Of a stretch of 64,000 nt of DNA, positions 13,013-23,322 are shown one piece after another. The translations under genes were made by a program, and so were the position numbers. The notes under the pieces were generated by a model. It ran no database searches, had not been told where the DNA came from, and saw only the letters and a list, made by a program, of their open reading frames with translations. The stretch's first letter is position 1, and each line of letters starts with the position of its first letter. Origin of the DNA: Combretum micranthum (lineage: Eukaryota > Streptophyta > Magnoliopsida > Myrtales > Combretaceae); contig JAMXBD010002475.1 in the NCBI GenBank assembly GCA_024138025.1, forward strand, positions 124,001-188,000, written 5' to 3'.

Positions 13013-13320
13013 TTTAAAGTCAAGATATGCGAAATTTATACATAAATTATGTTTTAGATAGCTTTACGAAGTTTTGATACCATTGCCACATCGTGTTTTT
13101 AAAGCGGGATACAACAATTTTTTACACGTATTGCAATTACTTTTCACGATAAGTCACCTTTCCAAATTTGAATTTTCCATTTTACATGACTTAGGATCCA
13201 CGTCTTCATTTTTTCCTAGAATCATAGTACTTGTTTTGCCAACAAGTTAGGCTACTTTATTTTGCTCAAAGTCACTGTACCTCTTTTGCCTAACAAATCA
13301 CACTACTTTTTTTATTTTAC

Positions 13321-14348
13321 GAGGGGTAAACATGAATTGGTTTGATTTTTTTTGTCTCAAATCAAATCCCTAATAGTGATTTGGTTTGGATTAAAAAGTT
13401 TTTAAACAATTAAATAACGGTTTGGTTCGGTTTAAATTAAAGATTAAATTAAAATTCTAACTAAAAATGTTTTTAGTTTATTTTTTTTATATTTGTGTAG
13501 ATACTTAATATTTATATCACTTTACAAATTTTATATTATAAACCACGATAAAAAACTCTATGAATTTATTATACTTTTAATCTATAGTCCTAGCTAATGG
13601 CATTATAACTTAGTGACGTCTTCCTGATCTTTCAAGTGAGCGGTCACAAGTTCGAATCCCCCCTTTCCCGTTGTAATGGTAAAAAAAAAAAAAAAAAGAT
13701 CTATAGTCCTTTATAAAAGTAGTTATCCACCAATAAAATATATTTACTAACCAATACATAGTAAGTCATAATTTATTATTTTTAATTAAAAAACCATCAA
13801 GTCAATTATCTACCAATAAATTTAGTCAAAATAAAAAAAATCATCTATCAATAAAAGTTATCGATGAATAAAATGATCCGCTAATAAAATACAGTAAACA
13901 ATTAATACATAATAAGGGTTTATAACTAAATAAATAAATTTCATACTTTACAAAGTTAAAAACTATTGAAAAAACAATAGATCATCATCAATAATATACA
14001 TCATGAGTCTAAAAAACAAATTTAAAAATAAACAAGTTGATTTTAACTAATATTTATCAAATTATAAATATCATATGAAATTATATGACATTTAATCAGT
14101 CATCATAAAAAAATTATAATTATAACTTACAAGTGAAATATTATTGTATTTTTCTAAAACGGTTTGGTTTAGTTTTATGAATTGGTTTGGTTTACCCTTC
14201 CAAACCAATCATAAATTTACAGATTGATTTAGATTGAAAATTTTGAAAATCAAATTGTTAAAAAAATCATATTTACGATTTGATTTTATTTAGTTACGAA
14301 TTGTTTCGATTCGATTGGATTGGTTTTTTTTTTTTTTTCCAATCCTTG
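13321..14348. mobile_element. hAT-like non-autonomous element, about 1.03 kb
   Basis: The insertion is exactly delimited because copy 1 has the empty site cattttac (291-298). Here that 8-bp site is duplicated as tattttac (13313-13320) and cattttac (14349-14356). The ends, gaggggtaaac on the left and caaggattgg on the right strand, resemble imperfect hAT ends (caggggt type). Subterminal regions repeat ggtttgg/ccaaacc words. There is no transposase. A SINE has inserted inside it. Confidence 0.8.
13592..13698 (+). mobile_element. tRNA-derived SINE
   Basis: A body of about 90 bp with an A-box-like stretch agctaatggcattataac and a clear B-box-like caagttcgaatcccc, ending in an A17 tail. It is flanked by a perfect 12-bp direct repeat atctatagtcct (13580-13591 and 13699-13710), the signature of LINE-driven retroposition. 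It lies inside the hAT-like element. Confidence 0.85.
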
Positions 14349-14815
14349 CATTTTACTCAGTGTCGCAGTACGTTTTTCATCAATCCATTTTCATTTTACT
14401 TGACAAATCATTACTTTTTATCTTGCCGAGTCTAATTTGATTATACGGGCCCATTCATCTTTACTTTGAATGGAATATATTTCAACAAAAATCCATGTTT
14501 TTATCACGATATGTGAATAGTATATATAAACTCCAATATTCTATTTTTTAAACATGATTTTGATGTTACACTTTGATAATTAATTTTAGTCCGACCTTAC
14601 TTGTTTAATTAATTTTAATTAGGATCCTAGATAAAAAATAATTTCATTGATTAAGCAATCCATAGCATAACAACCCTGCGTTCAAAATCTATATATTAAG
14701 TTAAACCAATAGCCACCGACTCTTTACAAATGCCATAGTTGAGACCATGCGATAAAGATCATGCATAGTCTTAATTCTCTCCAAGCATAATATTACACCA
14801 TTTTAAATGCATTTG

Positions 14816-15558
14816 CTCGGCCTAAACTTTTTCGTTTTTTTCAATAACTTAATAATGTACAATACAGTCACCTACAAAGGAAGTACTGTTCAAATATTCG
14901 TCTCTTCAAAATCTCAAAAAGATGTGTTTTTCTTCTCTTTTCTTTTTTTTTTTTCCCATTAAAAATCTTGGAATTAAATGTCAAGAATAACGAAAAGAAG
15001 CGAGAAGTGTAACTTTGAAACCTTAAAATTAAGGAAAGAGAGGTAGAGCATCGAGATGCTTGGCTAGAATTAATTTGACTGCAATCGAATCAAGTTATTA
15101 GAGTAGTTATTAATTTCGAATTTAAGTTTTGAAATACTTAATTCTAGTGGCCCATAATTTTAGTCAAGCTTTTAATATTTTTTATAAAATAAAATTATAA
15201 AAGTTGTGTTTTTTTCCCTTTTGGAAGCTTATTTTTTGCTTTTTTATTTCCTTCCTTTATGTTAATAGTCCACATTTATTATATTTTGTTATCAAGTCAA
15301 TTACGACTACATTTTATTTCTAAATCTCAACTTATCTTTTAATGAAATTAATTTTTATTAGAATAATTAAATATAATCAAGTTGAGTTCAAGATCATCAA
15401 GTATCAATTTGAATTGAGTTCAAGTTTAAAAATTAAACTCGATCAAATTCGAGCTTAACGCTGTATCATTTCGACTTAACTAGTTGGCAATTTACGTTTG
15501 GCCATCTGCGTTACCATGTCCTCTTCCATTTCGACAGTGCTCTAAAGTGTGCTACTCG
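14816..15558. other. Intergenic, no gene seen
   Basis: AT-rich spacer between the duplicated segment and RT2. The part at 15380-15475 (tcaagttgagttcaag, gagcttaacgctgtatcat) resembles 1330-1440 in the spacer after copy 1. This suggests either that the duplication reached this far or that both hold the same dispersed repeat. Confidence 0.45.
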
Positions 15559-15563
15559 ATGTG

Positions 15564-15785
15564 TATTAACTTATAATTGTATACAGCTGTATAGTTTTAG
15601 ATATTTTAGAGGTTATTTCTGTAATTTCTTCTTACACGTGTTAGGATGTATAAATAGAGGAAAACAGAAATTAGTTTTAACTGTATCAGAACTTTACTTT
15701 TTTATATGAACAGTTTTCCTTCCTCTGTTCTTCGTCTCTGCACTTTCTATACATGGATTTTTCTGCTGTTTGATACTTTTCCACA
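15564..15785 (+). mobile_element. RT2 5' LTR with non-canonical TA...CA ends
   Basis: 222 bp, matching 20269-20495 at all but a handful of positions. The boundary tattaac is fixed by three facts: the polypurine tract at the other LTR stops exactly before tattaac, the PBS starts right after ccaca, and a perfect 5-bp duplication atgtg (15559-15563, 20496-20500) then flanks the element. A TATA-like tataaatag lies at about 15650-15658. Confidence 0.9.
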
Positions 15786-15797
15786 TGGTATCAGAGC
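15786..15797 (+). promoter_or_regulatory. RT2 primer-binding site, tRNA-iMet
   Basis: tggtatcagagc begins at the first base after the 5' LTR and is a full match to the usual plant copia initiator-Met primer site. Confidence 0.92.
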
Positions 15798-15865
15798 AGG
15801 TTCGATACTGGTACGGTTTCTATTCTTCTTTTCCATTACTTGTTGAGTTCTGGTTGTTTTCAAAG

Positions 15866-18800
15866 ATGAACAGTAGGGATTCGAATCTGCAATTAGGGAT
15901 TTTAGATCCTCTTTACTTGTCTAATTCTGATAATCCGGCTATGCTGCTGGGAAACATTGTATTTGATGGAAATAATTTCTTGTCTTGGAGTCGATCTGTT
16001 CGTATGGCCTTGGGAGCCAAGATGAAATTAGGGTTCATAGATGGATTGATTCCTAAACCACAAGAAGGTACTGAAGAATTGGTTCGTTGGACTAATTGTG
16101 ATTGTATGGTGCGCTGCTGGTTGCTCAATTCCATGAATAAGGAATTTTCTCAGAGTTTTGTATATACGCAGTCTGCACAGGAACTATGGAAGGATATATG
16201 TGAGCGTTTTGGACAAACGAATGCTCCAATGATTTTTCAAATACAGCATGAAATCTCGATTTTAAAACAAGGGACCATGTCTGTCTCTGCGTATTACAAT
16301 AAGATGAAGTCTTTTTGGGATGAATTACAAGCATTAAATCCTTATCCTATATGTGATTGTGGAAGGTTATCTTATTGTACTTGTTCTTTTAAGGAACGAT
16401 TCTGTGATTTTGAATCTCAAGGTAAATTGATGCAATTCTTAATGGGACTTTCTGATGCTTATGAAGTTGTTAGAAATCAGATTTTAGCCTCGGATCCATT
16501 GCCTAATGTAAATAGAGCTTATTACTTGGTTTCACAAGTTGAGCGTCAGAGGCAAATTACTTCTTCTTTTGGATCAGAGACTGAGTTAACTGCATTTAAT
16601 GCTAGTCGTGTTCCTTTGAGATCAGATGGTTCAGGAAAGAGGGATTTCAAAAGGGTAAAACCATATTGTCGACATTGCAAAACAGATGGGCATACAATAG
16701 AGTCTTGTTTTGAATTAATTGGGTATCCGGAGTGGTATAAAGGAAGGAAAAATAAAAGGAGCCTTTCGATCTGCAGCTCATGTTGATACTGAACGCATGG
16801 GTGGATATTCAACTCCTTTTGATCATATTGACAAAATTTCAGATATGAAATTTTCTGGGAAGCAAGATTCAGCCAATTGTATTGATCCTCAAATGCTTCA
16901 TGTAGTTTGTCAAGAAGTCATGAAGATGATGAAAAATACAGATGATACGAACAATATGAAAGGAGTAGTAATTTTGCTTCGACATCTCATTTTTCAGGTA
17001 TGCTTCCATCTCATGTTTGCTTGAATGTTTTAGATAGTAATAAATTTTCTTGGATAGTTGATACGGGAGCAACTGACCACATGACCCCTTTTGAGTCTCT
17101 TTTGTTTGATAAACACCAGCTTAAAACACCAATCTTCATTCATTTACCTGATGGACAGATTAAGCAGGTTAATGAAGCAGGGTCAGTGTACATTAACACA
17201 CATATTACTCTCAAAAATGTCCTTTTGTTCCTGATTTTCATCACAATCTGTTTTCGTTAGCCAATTTTTACAAACACCACACCTTTCAGTTCTTATTCGT
17301 GACACTATTCTTGTTTTTCAGGACCAAAAATTGATTTAGTGTTAGCTAAAGCATCCTTGATTGGTGGCTTATATGTGCTGCAAGCAAAGGCATCAAATTC
17401 TTCAGTTGCATCAGTGGATTGTTCCTCATTGATTTCTTGTAATCCTGTTTTCTTTCCTTCTAGTTGTAATAATACAGCTACAAATTTACAGCTGTTTCAT
17501 GCCAGGCTTGGTCATTCTTCCATGTCAAAATTGATACATTTAGATTGTTGTAAACACCTTTCTACTAAAGACTTTCTTTGCAATACTTGTCAAATAGCCA
17601 AAATACATCGTTTACCTTTTCCATCAAGTGAGCATGTATCATCATTTGCTTTTGAATTACTTCATGTGGATGTGTGGGGACCCTATCATGTAGTTTCTAT
17701 CTCGGGTGCAAGATATTTCTTAACAATAGTGGATGATTACACGTGTTGTACATGGACGGTATTGATGAATTCTAAAGCAGAAGTTGTGTCTCATATCAAA
17801 CACTTCTTGGCGTATATAACAAACCATTTTGGGGCTGTTCCTAAATACATCAGATCTGATAATGGATCTGAATTTCTTTCACATGAATGTAAACATCTTT
17901 TCTTCACCATGGTATTGTTCATCAGCGAACTATGCCTTATACCCCACAACAAAATGGTAAAGTTGAGAGAAAACATAGGCATCTTCTTGATACTTCTCGT
18001 GCCTTAAGATTGCATGCTAAGTTACCAAAAGTCTTTTGGGGAGAGTGTGTTTTAACAGCCACTTATTTGATCAATCGAATGCCCATGTCAAAATTAAATT
18101 GGCAAACTCCTTATGAAAGACTTTTTCATAAAAAACCTACCTATGATCATCTTAGGGTCATGGGTTGCCTTTGTTACATTCCCATACTTAGCAAAGGAAG
18201 AGATAAATTTGATGCCAAAGGTGTACGATGTGTATTCTTGGGATACCCTTCAAATCAGAAGGGATATAGAGTTTATGATTTGGCTACCAAAACCATTGTG
18301 CAAAGTAGAGATGTTACTTTCTTTGAAGGAGTTTTTCCTTTCAAGCAACATGATGATACACTCACTACAGATTCTTCCACATCTGCATCTGATTTTCCTT
18401 CCTTCCCATGTGTAACATTTGATACTTACCCCTCTGTTTTGCCTACAACACATACTCCTTCTGTTACCGAACATATTCCAGCTTCCCCTCCTTTGCAGGA
18501 TTCTCTTGCTCTTAGGCGTTCCACTCGTGCAACTCAATGCCAAGATGGTTAGATGATTATGTTCATTCTGTACATGATGCTTTTTCTTTGTCTAAAGCTT
18601 CTCATACATCAGTTTCTGGTCCTATAGTTTCCACTGCTTCATCACATTGTTCTTATCCATTGTTTTCTTCTTCTTCTTTAATTCTTATCCATCCGATTAT
18701 GTGGTTGCTCTTGCTAACGTTTTAACTACTAAGGAACCTTATAACTATACTCAAGCTTCTCAAGATAAACAATGGGTACAAGCTATGAAAAATGAAATTG

Positions 18801-20260
18801 ATGCTCTTGAAACTAATAATACATGGGTTTTAACAGAATTGCCAACAGGAAAGAAAGCCATTGGCTCAAGATGGGTCTATAAAATTAAGTATAAAGCTGA
18901 TGGGAGTGTTGAAAAATATAAAGCTAGGCTAGTAGCAAAGGGTTACACTCAAGTTGAGGGTGAAGATTATCACAATACCTTTTCACCTGTTGCTAAGCTT
19001 TGTACTTTAAGAATTTTAGTTGCTATTGCTGCAGCTAAGGATGGCCACTTTATCAAGTTGATATTAACAATGCATTTCTACATGGTTCATTGGAAGAGGA
19101 GATTTATATGGTTCCACCTCAAGGCTATTCGAAAGCAAAACCCGGGCAAGTATGTCGCTTGTTAAAGTCCTTATATGGACTTAAACAAGCTTCTAGGCAA
19201 TGGAATCTTGAAATGTCAAAATTTTTACTTGATCAAGGTTTTCATCAATCGAAAAATGATTACTCTCTTTTTACTCGTTCTGACATGACTGGTTTTACTG
19301 TGGCTTTGCTGTATGTCGATGATCTTCTGTTGACAGGAACAAATAGTGGTTTTATACATGATTTGAAAGCCAAGATGCATTCTACTTATACAATTAAAGA
19401 TTTAGGTGAGGCTCGATTTTATCTTGGTATTGAAATCTGCAGAACAAGTGCTGGTATTCATTTAAGTCAGCATAAATTCATTACTGACATTTTGTTTGAT
19501 GCTGGTCTATCCGCTTCTCGACCAACAACCACTCCATTGCCTTCAGGATTAAAGTTAGATAATTCTACTGGTGATGTTCTTCCTGATGCTAGCTTCTATA
19601 GGCGTTTGGTAGGGCGATTATTATATCTTACTTTGACAAGAGCTGATATTTGTTTTGCTGTTCATCGGTTGAGTCAATTTCTTTCTCAACCTCGTACACC
19701 TCATTTGCATGCACTCTTTCATGTCTTAAGATATCTGAAGGGTACTATCACTACTGGTGTATTTTATCCGGTTCAGTCCTCTTTTTCTTTGTGTGGCTAT
19801 TCTGATTCTGATTGGGGATCTTGCCCTGTGGATCGAAAATCTGTTAGTGGCTTTTGTGTTTTTCTGGGTCCTGCTCTTATTTCCTGGAAATCGAAGAAGC
19901 AACGTACTGTTGCTACATCCTCAGCCGAAGCGGAGTATAGAGCAATGGCTTCATTGGCTAAAGAACTTTTGTGGATTTCATATATTTTGAAAGATTTCCA
20001 GGTTGATATTTTTGCCCATCACTGTTTATGTTGATAATAAGTCTGCCCAATTGCTTGCTGATCATCCGTGTCTTCATAGCAAAACCAAGCATATCGAAAT
20101 TGATCTACATTTTATCCGTGATCATATTTCTTCTGGCTTTCTTCAGACAAAATATATTCCCTCCAAGCAACAATTGGCTGATGTTTTGACTAAGGCTATT
20201 ACAACAGCTCAACTGATATTTTCCAGATTCAAGATGGGTTTGCAACCAGCTCCATCTTGA
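15866..20260 (+). pseudogene. RT2 gag-pol, near-complete Ty1/copia polyprotein with frame breaks
   Basis: Gag starts at the ATG at 15866 (MNSRDSNLQ) and ends with a CCHC knuckle at 16667-16708 (CRHCKTDGHTIESC). Protease has DTGA at 17060-17071. The pre-integrase HARLGH and CNTCQ zinc residues lie near 17500-17590. Integrase has HVDVWG, RSDNGSEF and YTPQQNGKVERKHR (17660-17985). RT has VYKIKYKADGS and KARLVAKGYTQ, with the YVDD active site at 19312-19323. RNase H has SDSDWGS, SSAEAEYRA and SKTKHIEIDLHFIRD; the final stop is at 20258-20260. Reading it through needs about nine single-base frame changes (near 16755, 16962, 17220, 17310, 17900, 18540, 18690, 19070, 20020); I saw no in-frame nonsense substitution. 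The integrase and RT motifs resemble the Ale/Retrofit group; I have not tested this. Confidence 0.93.
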
Positions 20261-20268
20261 GGGGGGAG
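20258..20268 (+). promoter_or_regulatory. RT2 polypurine tract
   Basis: The purine run gaggggggag ends exactly where the 3' LTR begins (tattaac). It overlaps the stop region of pol, so coding sequence runs right up to it. Confidence 0.85.
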
Positions 20269-20495
20269 TATTAACTTATATAATTGTATACAGCTGTATA
20301 GTTTTAGATATTTTAGAGGTTATTTCTGTAATTTCTTCTTACACGTGTTAGGATGTATAAATAGGAGGAAAACATAAATTAGTTTTAACTGTATCAAAAC
20401 TTTACTTTTCTTATATGAACAGGTTTTCTTTCCTCTGTTCTTCGTCTCTGCACTTTCTATACATGGATTTTTCTGCTGTTTGATACTTTTCCACA
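20269..20495 (+). mobile_element. RT2 3' LTR
   Basis: 227 bp, differing from the 5' LTR by a few substitutions and 1-2 base indels, which indicates a comparatively recent insertion. It ends ccaca and is followed by the atgtg duplication. Confidence 0.9.
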
Positions 20496-20500
20496 ATGTG

Positions 20501-20784
20501 ATTATATATTACTTCAATAAGTTTACAATGCCAATATATGGAAAAAAAAATGAAAGAAAAGAATATTAATTCATAGATGCTTCATTTTATATCACGGCAA
20601 ATGAAACTTATTACATTAGAAAAAAGAAAATTTACCTTTTTGTTCACGACGGTATGCCTAAAACAAACCCTTAAAAATGGAATTTAGATAGAATGATACA
20701 ATCCTGTAATTTTTTTTTTTTTTTTAAGAGAGAAGAAGTGTAAGAGGGTTTCTTTGGAGGAAATAAATTGGTTTCGTAATTAAT
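20501..20784. other. Intergenic, no gene seen
   Basis: AT-rich flank of RT2 with long A and T runs. Nothing recognisable. Confidence 0.4.
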
Positions 20785-20950
20785 TTTAATAGTATCGGTC
20801 CGTCACTATCTAACAACTTATATCATATTTAACAATGATTGAACTATTAAAATATTTAATATTTCAATTGTAATATTTTTTTAATGATTAGATGAATTAT
20901 TAGATGATTATGTTGATGAGATCGTAAAAATCCTATGTTTTTTTGTCTCA
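20785..20950 (+). repeat. Short dispersed MITE-like repeat, member 2
   Basis: It shares cggtccgtcactatctaa, caatgattgaactattaaa and ttttttaatgattagatga with members at 2215-2400 (reversed) and 47170-47330. Non-coding. Confidence 0.55.
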
Positions 20951-21492
20951 TTTTAAAATCTTGAATACTTTTATGAGGTAGCAAATACAAAATTTATTAT
21001 TATAAAACTCGCATTGTTATCCTCTCTGGATGTAATTGTCACCTCAACTCCGACAGAATGCAATGCCAAACACAAAACGATTATCTTATTCCTATAAGCC
21101 CACCAGCTATATAACAATCACAATTCTTTTTTTTTTTTTTTTTTTTTTTGCCATCATAACTATCACAATTCAACAGATAAAGATTATAACCAATGTTTCG
21201 GAGCGAGCGAATAAATCATAAAATCAAGTACAGTGTCTGCTTCAACGTGATTTTCTAAGCTTCAAAATAAATGAATTCATAAATAATCAGCAGAATATTC
21301 TACATCATTTCCCTCATTAAACTCGCAATTATTCACTTTCCAATAAAAAAAAAAACCCACAATATCACATTCAATACATTGGTAAATTAGAATATAGTAC
21401 TAATGTTTTGAATGATTGAGAAAAATGGAGTGGTATTTTCAAAATAGAGCTAAAAAAAGGGATCAACATTATATTAAATGTCACAAATAAAG

Positions 21493-21523
<31 letters not shown>

Positions 21524-22015
21524 TATCTATTGGTGATATCATCTAGGATTTTTAACTATTTAAAAGTACATTTTGTACATTTGATGAATTCAAAAACTTA
21601 ATCTTTGTAGAATGATTATATTTTAAATGATCACGCAAGAATGACATTTATAATTAAAAATAAAATGATTGAAAATTGATAAGATAAGCTATATTTTTCT
21701 TGTAGTGAATTACTGAGGTGATTGATTGAGAGGATTATTCAACCTATCTTTGCTAATTGGCCTTACAAAGGCTCCATATATGTCTATTAGGATCCAAAGT
21801 AAAACTAGGGATCTGATGTGTTGGGGGAGGGGTGAACATAAATATAACTGGTTCTCCAAAAGAAAAAACAAAAGACGAGCTCCTAGTTTCTGAAGAATTG
21901 TAAAATTCAACAAATATCCACACAAATGATCAAAATTAAACATACTCCCATTAACAAATCTTATAAAACTATCAAAAATCACTCGAAGTGTCAACTTATT
22001 AAAATTTTATAATGG
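20951..22015. other. Intergenic, no gene seen; TA microsatellite
   Basis: Non-coding and AT-rich, with a T-run at 21126-21149 and (TA)n at about 21497-21523. The minus-strand frame at 21710-21994 has no recognisable domain and is judged to be chance. Confidence 0.45.
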
Positions 22016-22024
22016 TAAAATAAT

Positions 22025-22321
22025 GGGTTAATATCACAAATGGTATTTGAACTTTAATAAAATATACAATTAGATAACTAAAGTTTGAAATTGGTTAATA
22101 TTTAAACTTTAAAATTGATGAATTTAGTATCTGAGAAAACATTTTATGCACTCTAACAATATTTCCATCTATTTCTTTCAAGTATAAATTTGTTGATTTC
22201 AAAGTATTTTATATATCAAATTAATTAATGTCAATGTTTAGGTACTAAATTGATCATTTTCAAAGTTGATATCTAATTGCTTATTTTGTTAAAGTTTTGG
22301 TATCGTTTGGATCATTATCCC
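22025..22321. mobile_element. Mutator-type MITE, 297 bp
   Basis: The ends are inverted repeats of about 60 bp: the left end gggttaatatcacaaatgg resembles the reverse complement of the right end, gggataatgatccaaacga, and both arms then share caattagata. A perfect 9-bp duplication taaaataat (22016-22024 and 22322-22330) flanks it. Long TIRs plus a 9-bp duplication point to Mutator-like elements. No coding capacity. Confidence 0.85.
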
Positions 22322-22330
22322 TAAAATAAT

Positions 22331-23030
22331 TAAGCTAACAACATCTATCAAAGAGATTGCATTTGAAGAGAAGTTAAAACCGTTTACATTGGAAGTAGAT
22401 GAAAAATTAATTGAACATGTAGGAAAATTGGCTACCCTACCATCAATTGACATTTTTTTCTTGTTTGGAATAGAAAACCAATTCAGATAAGAAAAAAAGA
22501 AAACGGGATTAGTGTTTTGGTAATTATTGGGATAGTGTGGGGTAAGTTTAGAGGACAAGTTTATTAAGTAACCACTGATAAAAGAGTTCACGTTTAATAA
22601 TTAGTAATAGGAAATACAATATAAGGACAATTAATGACAAATCGTGGGAGAATAGTATGGCACCATACCCTGACTTCATTATTATAGATATTACACTTAA
22701 CATTGAAGTTTAACCAAATGACAATGACCACCACTTCAACCAACTGATCAGCAGCCGATCGATCGAAAGAGAAGATCATTCGATTGAAATTTATCACCTT
22801 CGACCAATTTCATTGTCACTCAAGCAGAAACTCATAATACCATTCAACTAACATTAGTGAAAATCTAACTGAGAGTTTAATGAGACAATGTTTATAACTA
22901 ATGTTTTGTACAAATAATCGAATATTTTGTAGACTTGTCTTCCAATGGTTGATGAAATCCTTATAATGGATAAATCGTGTTTCAGTATCTACCACATCAA
23001 AAATAATAATTTCTTATTAAGAGGCAAGTT
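22331..23030. other. Intergenic, no gene seen
   Basis: AT-rich spacer. Minus-strand frames at 22289-22591 and 22594-22797 show no domain or codon pattern and are treated as chance. Confidence 0.4.
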
Positions 23031-23081
23031 CTCCGAGTTGGGGAGAATGGTATAGAAAAGACATCTCCTTGGGGTGGGTTG

Positions 23082-23287
23082 TGTTATCCAGAGCAGTTGA
23101 TGATTATCTTATTATAATTTTTTGTTATCTAAGATTACTATCGTCCCATCTTTATCCTATAATCTTACTTATCTTTATATAATCTTACTTATCTTTATCC
23201 TATAATCTTAATCTCTATAACAAACTGAACCTGATGTATCTATATATATGTTGTATATCATTAATGAAAAGTATGGAAATCATTTCA
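23082..23287 (+). mobile_element. RT3 5' LTR (Ty1/copia)
   Basis: 206 bp, tgttatcc to atttca, repeated at 27395-27582. A 5-bp duplication ggttg flanks the element (23077-23081 and 27583-27587). It contains an internal short repeat of atcttacttatctttat that is shortened in the 3' LTR. Confidence 0.88.
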
Positions 23288-23299
23288 TGGTATCAGAGC
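23288..23299 (+). promoter_or_regulatory. RT3 primer-binding site, tRNA-iMet
   Basis: tggtatcagagc directly follows the 5' LTR. Confidence 0.9.
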
Positions 23300-23322
23300 T
23301 GTTAAACCAAATCACTCCTACA

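Larger units (their letters stand above)
13013..14815. repeat. Duplicated intergenic segment, copy 2 (interrupted)
   Basis: Second copy of 1-845 in the same orientation. It matches at 13013-13320 and 14349-14815, with a 1-kb element between. The two copies differ by many substitutions and small indels, so the duplication is not recent. Confidence 0.8.

Noticed and set aside
13592..13698. tRNA gene
   Set aside because: Only the internal promoter-like boxes are present. There is no cloverleaf, and the A-tail and 12-bp duplication mark it as a SINE.
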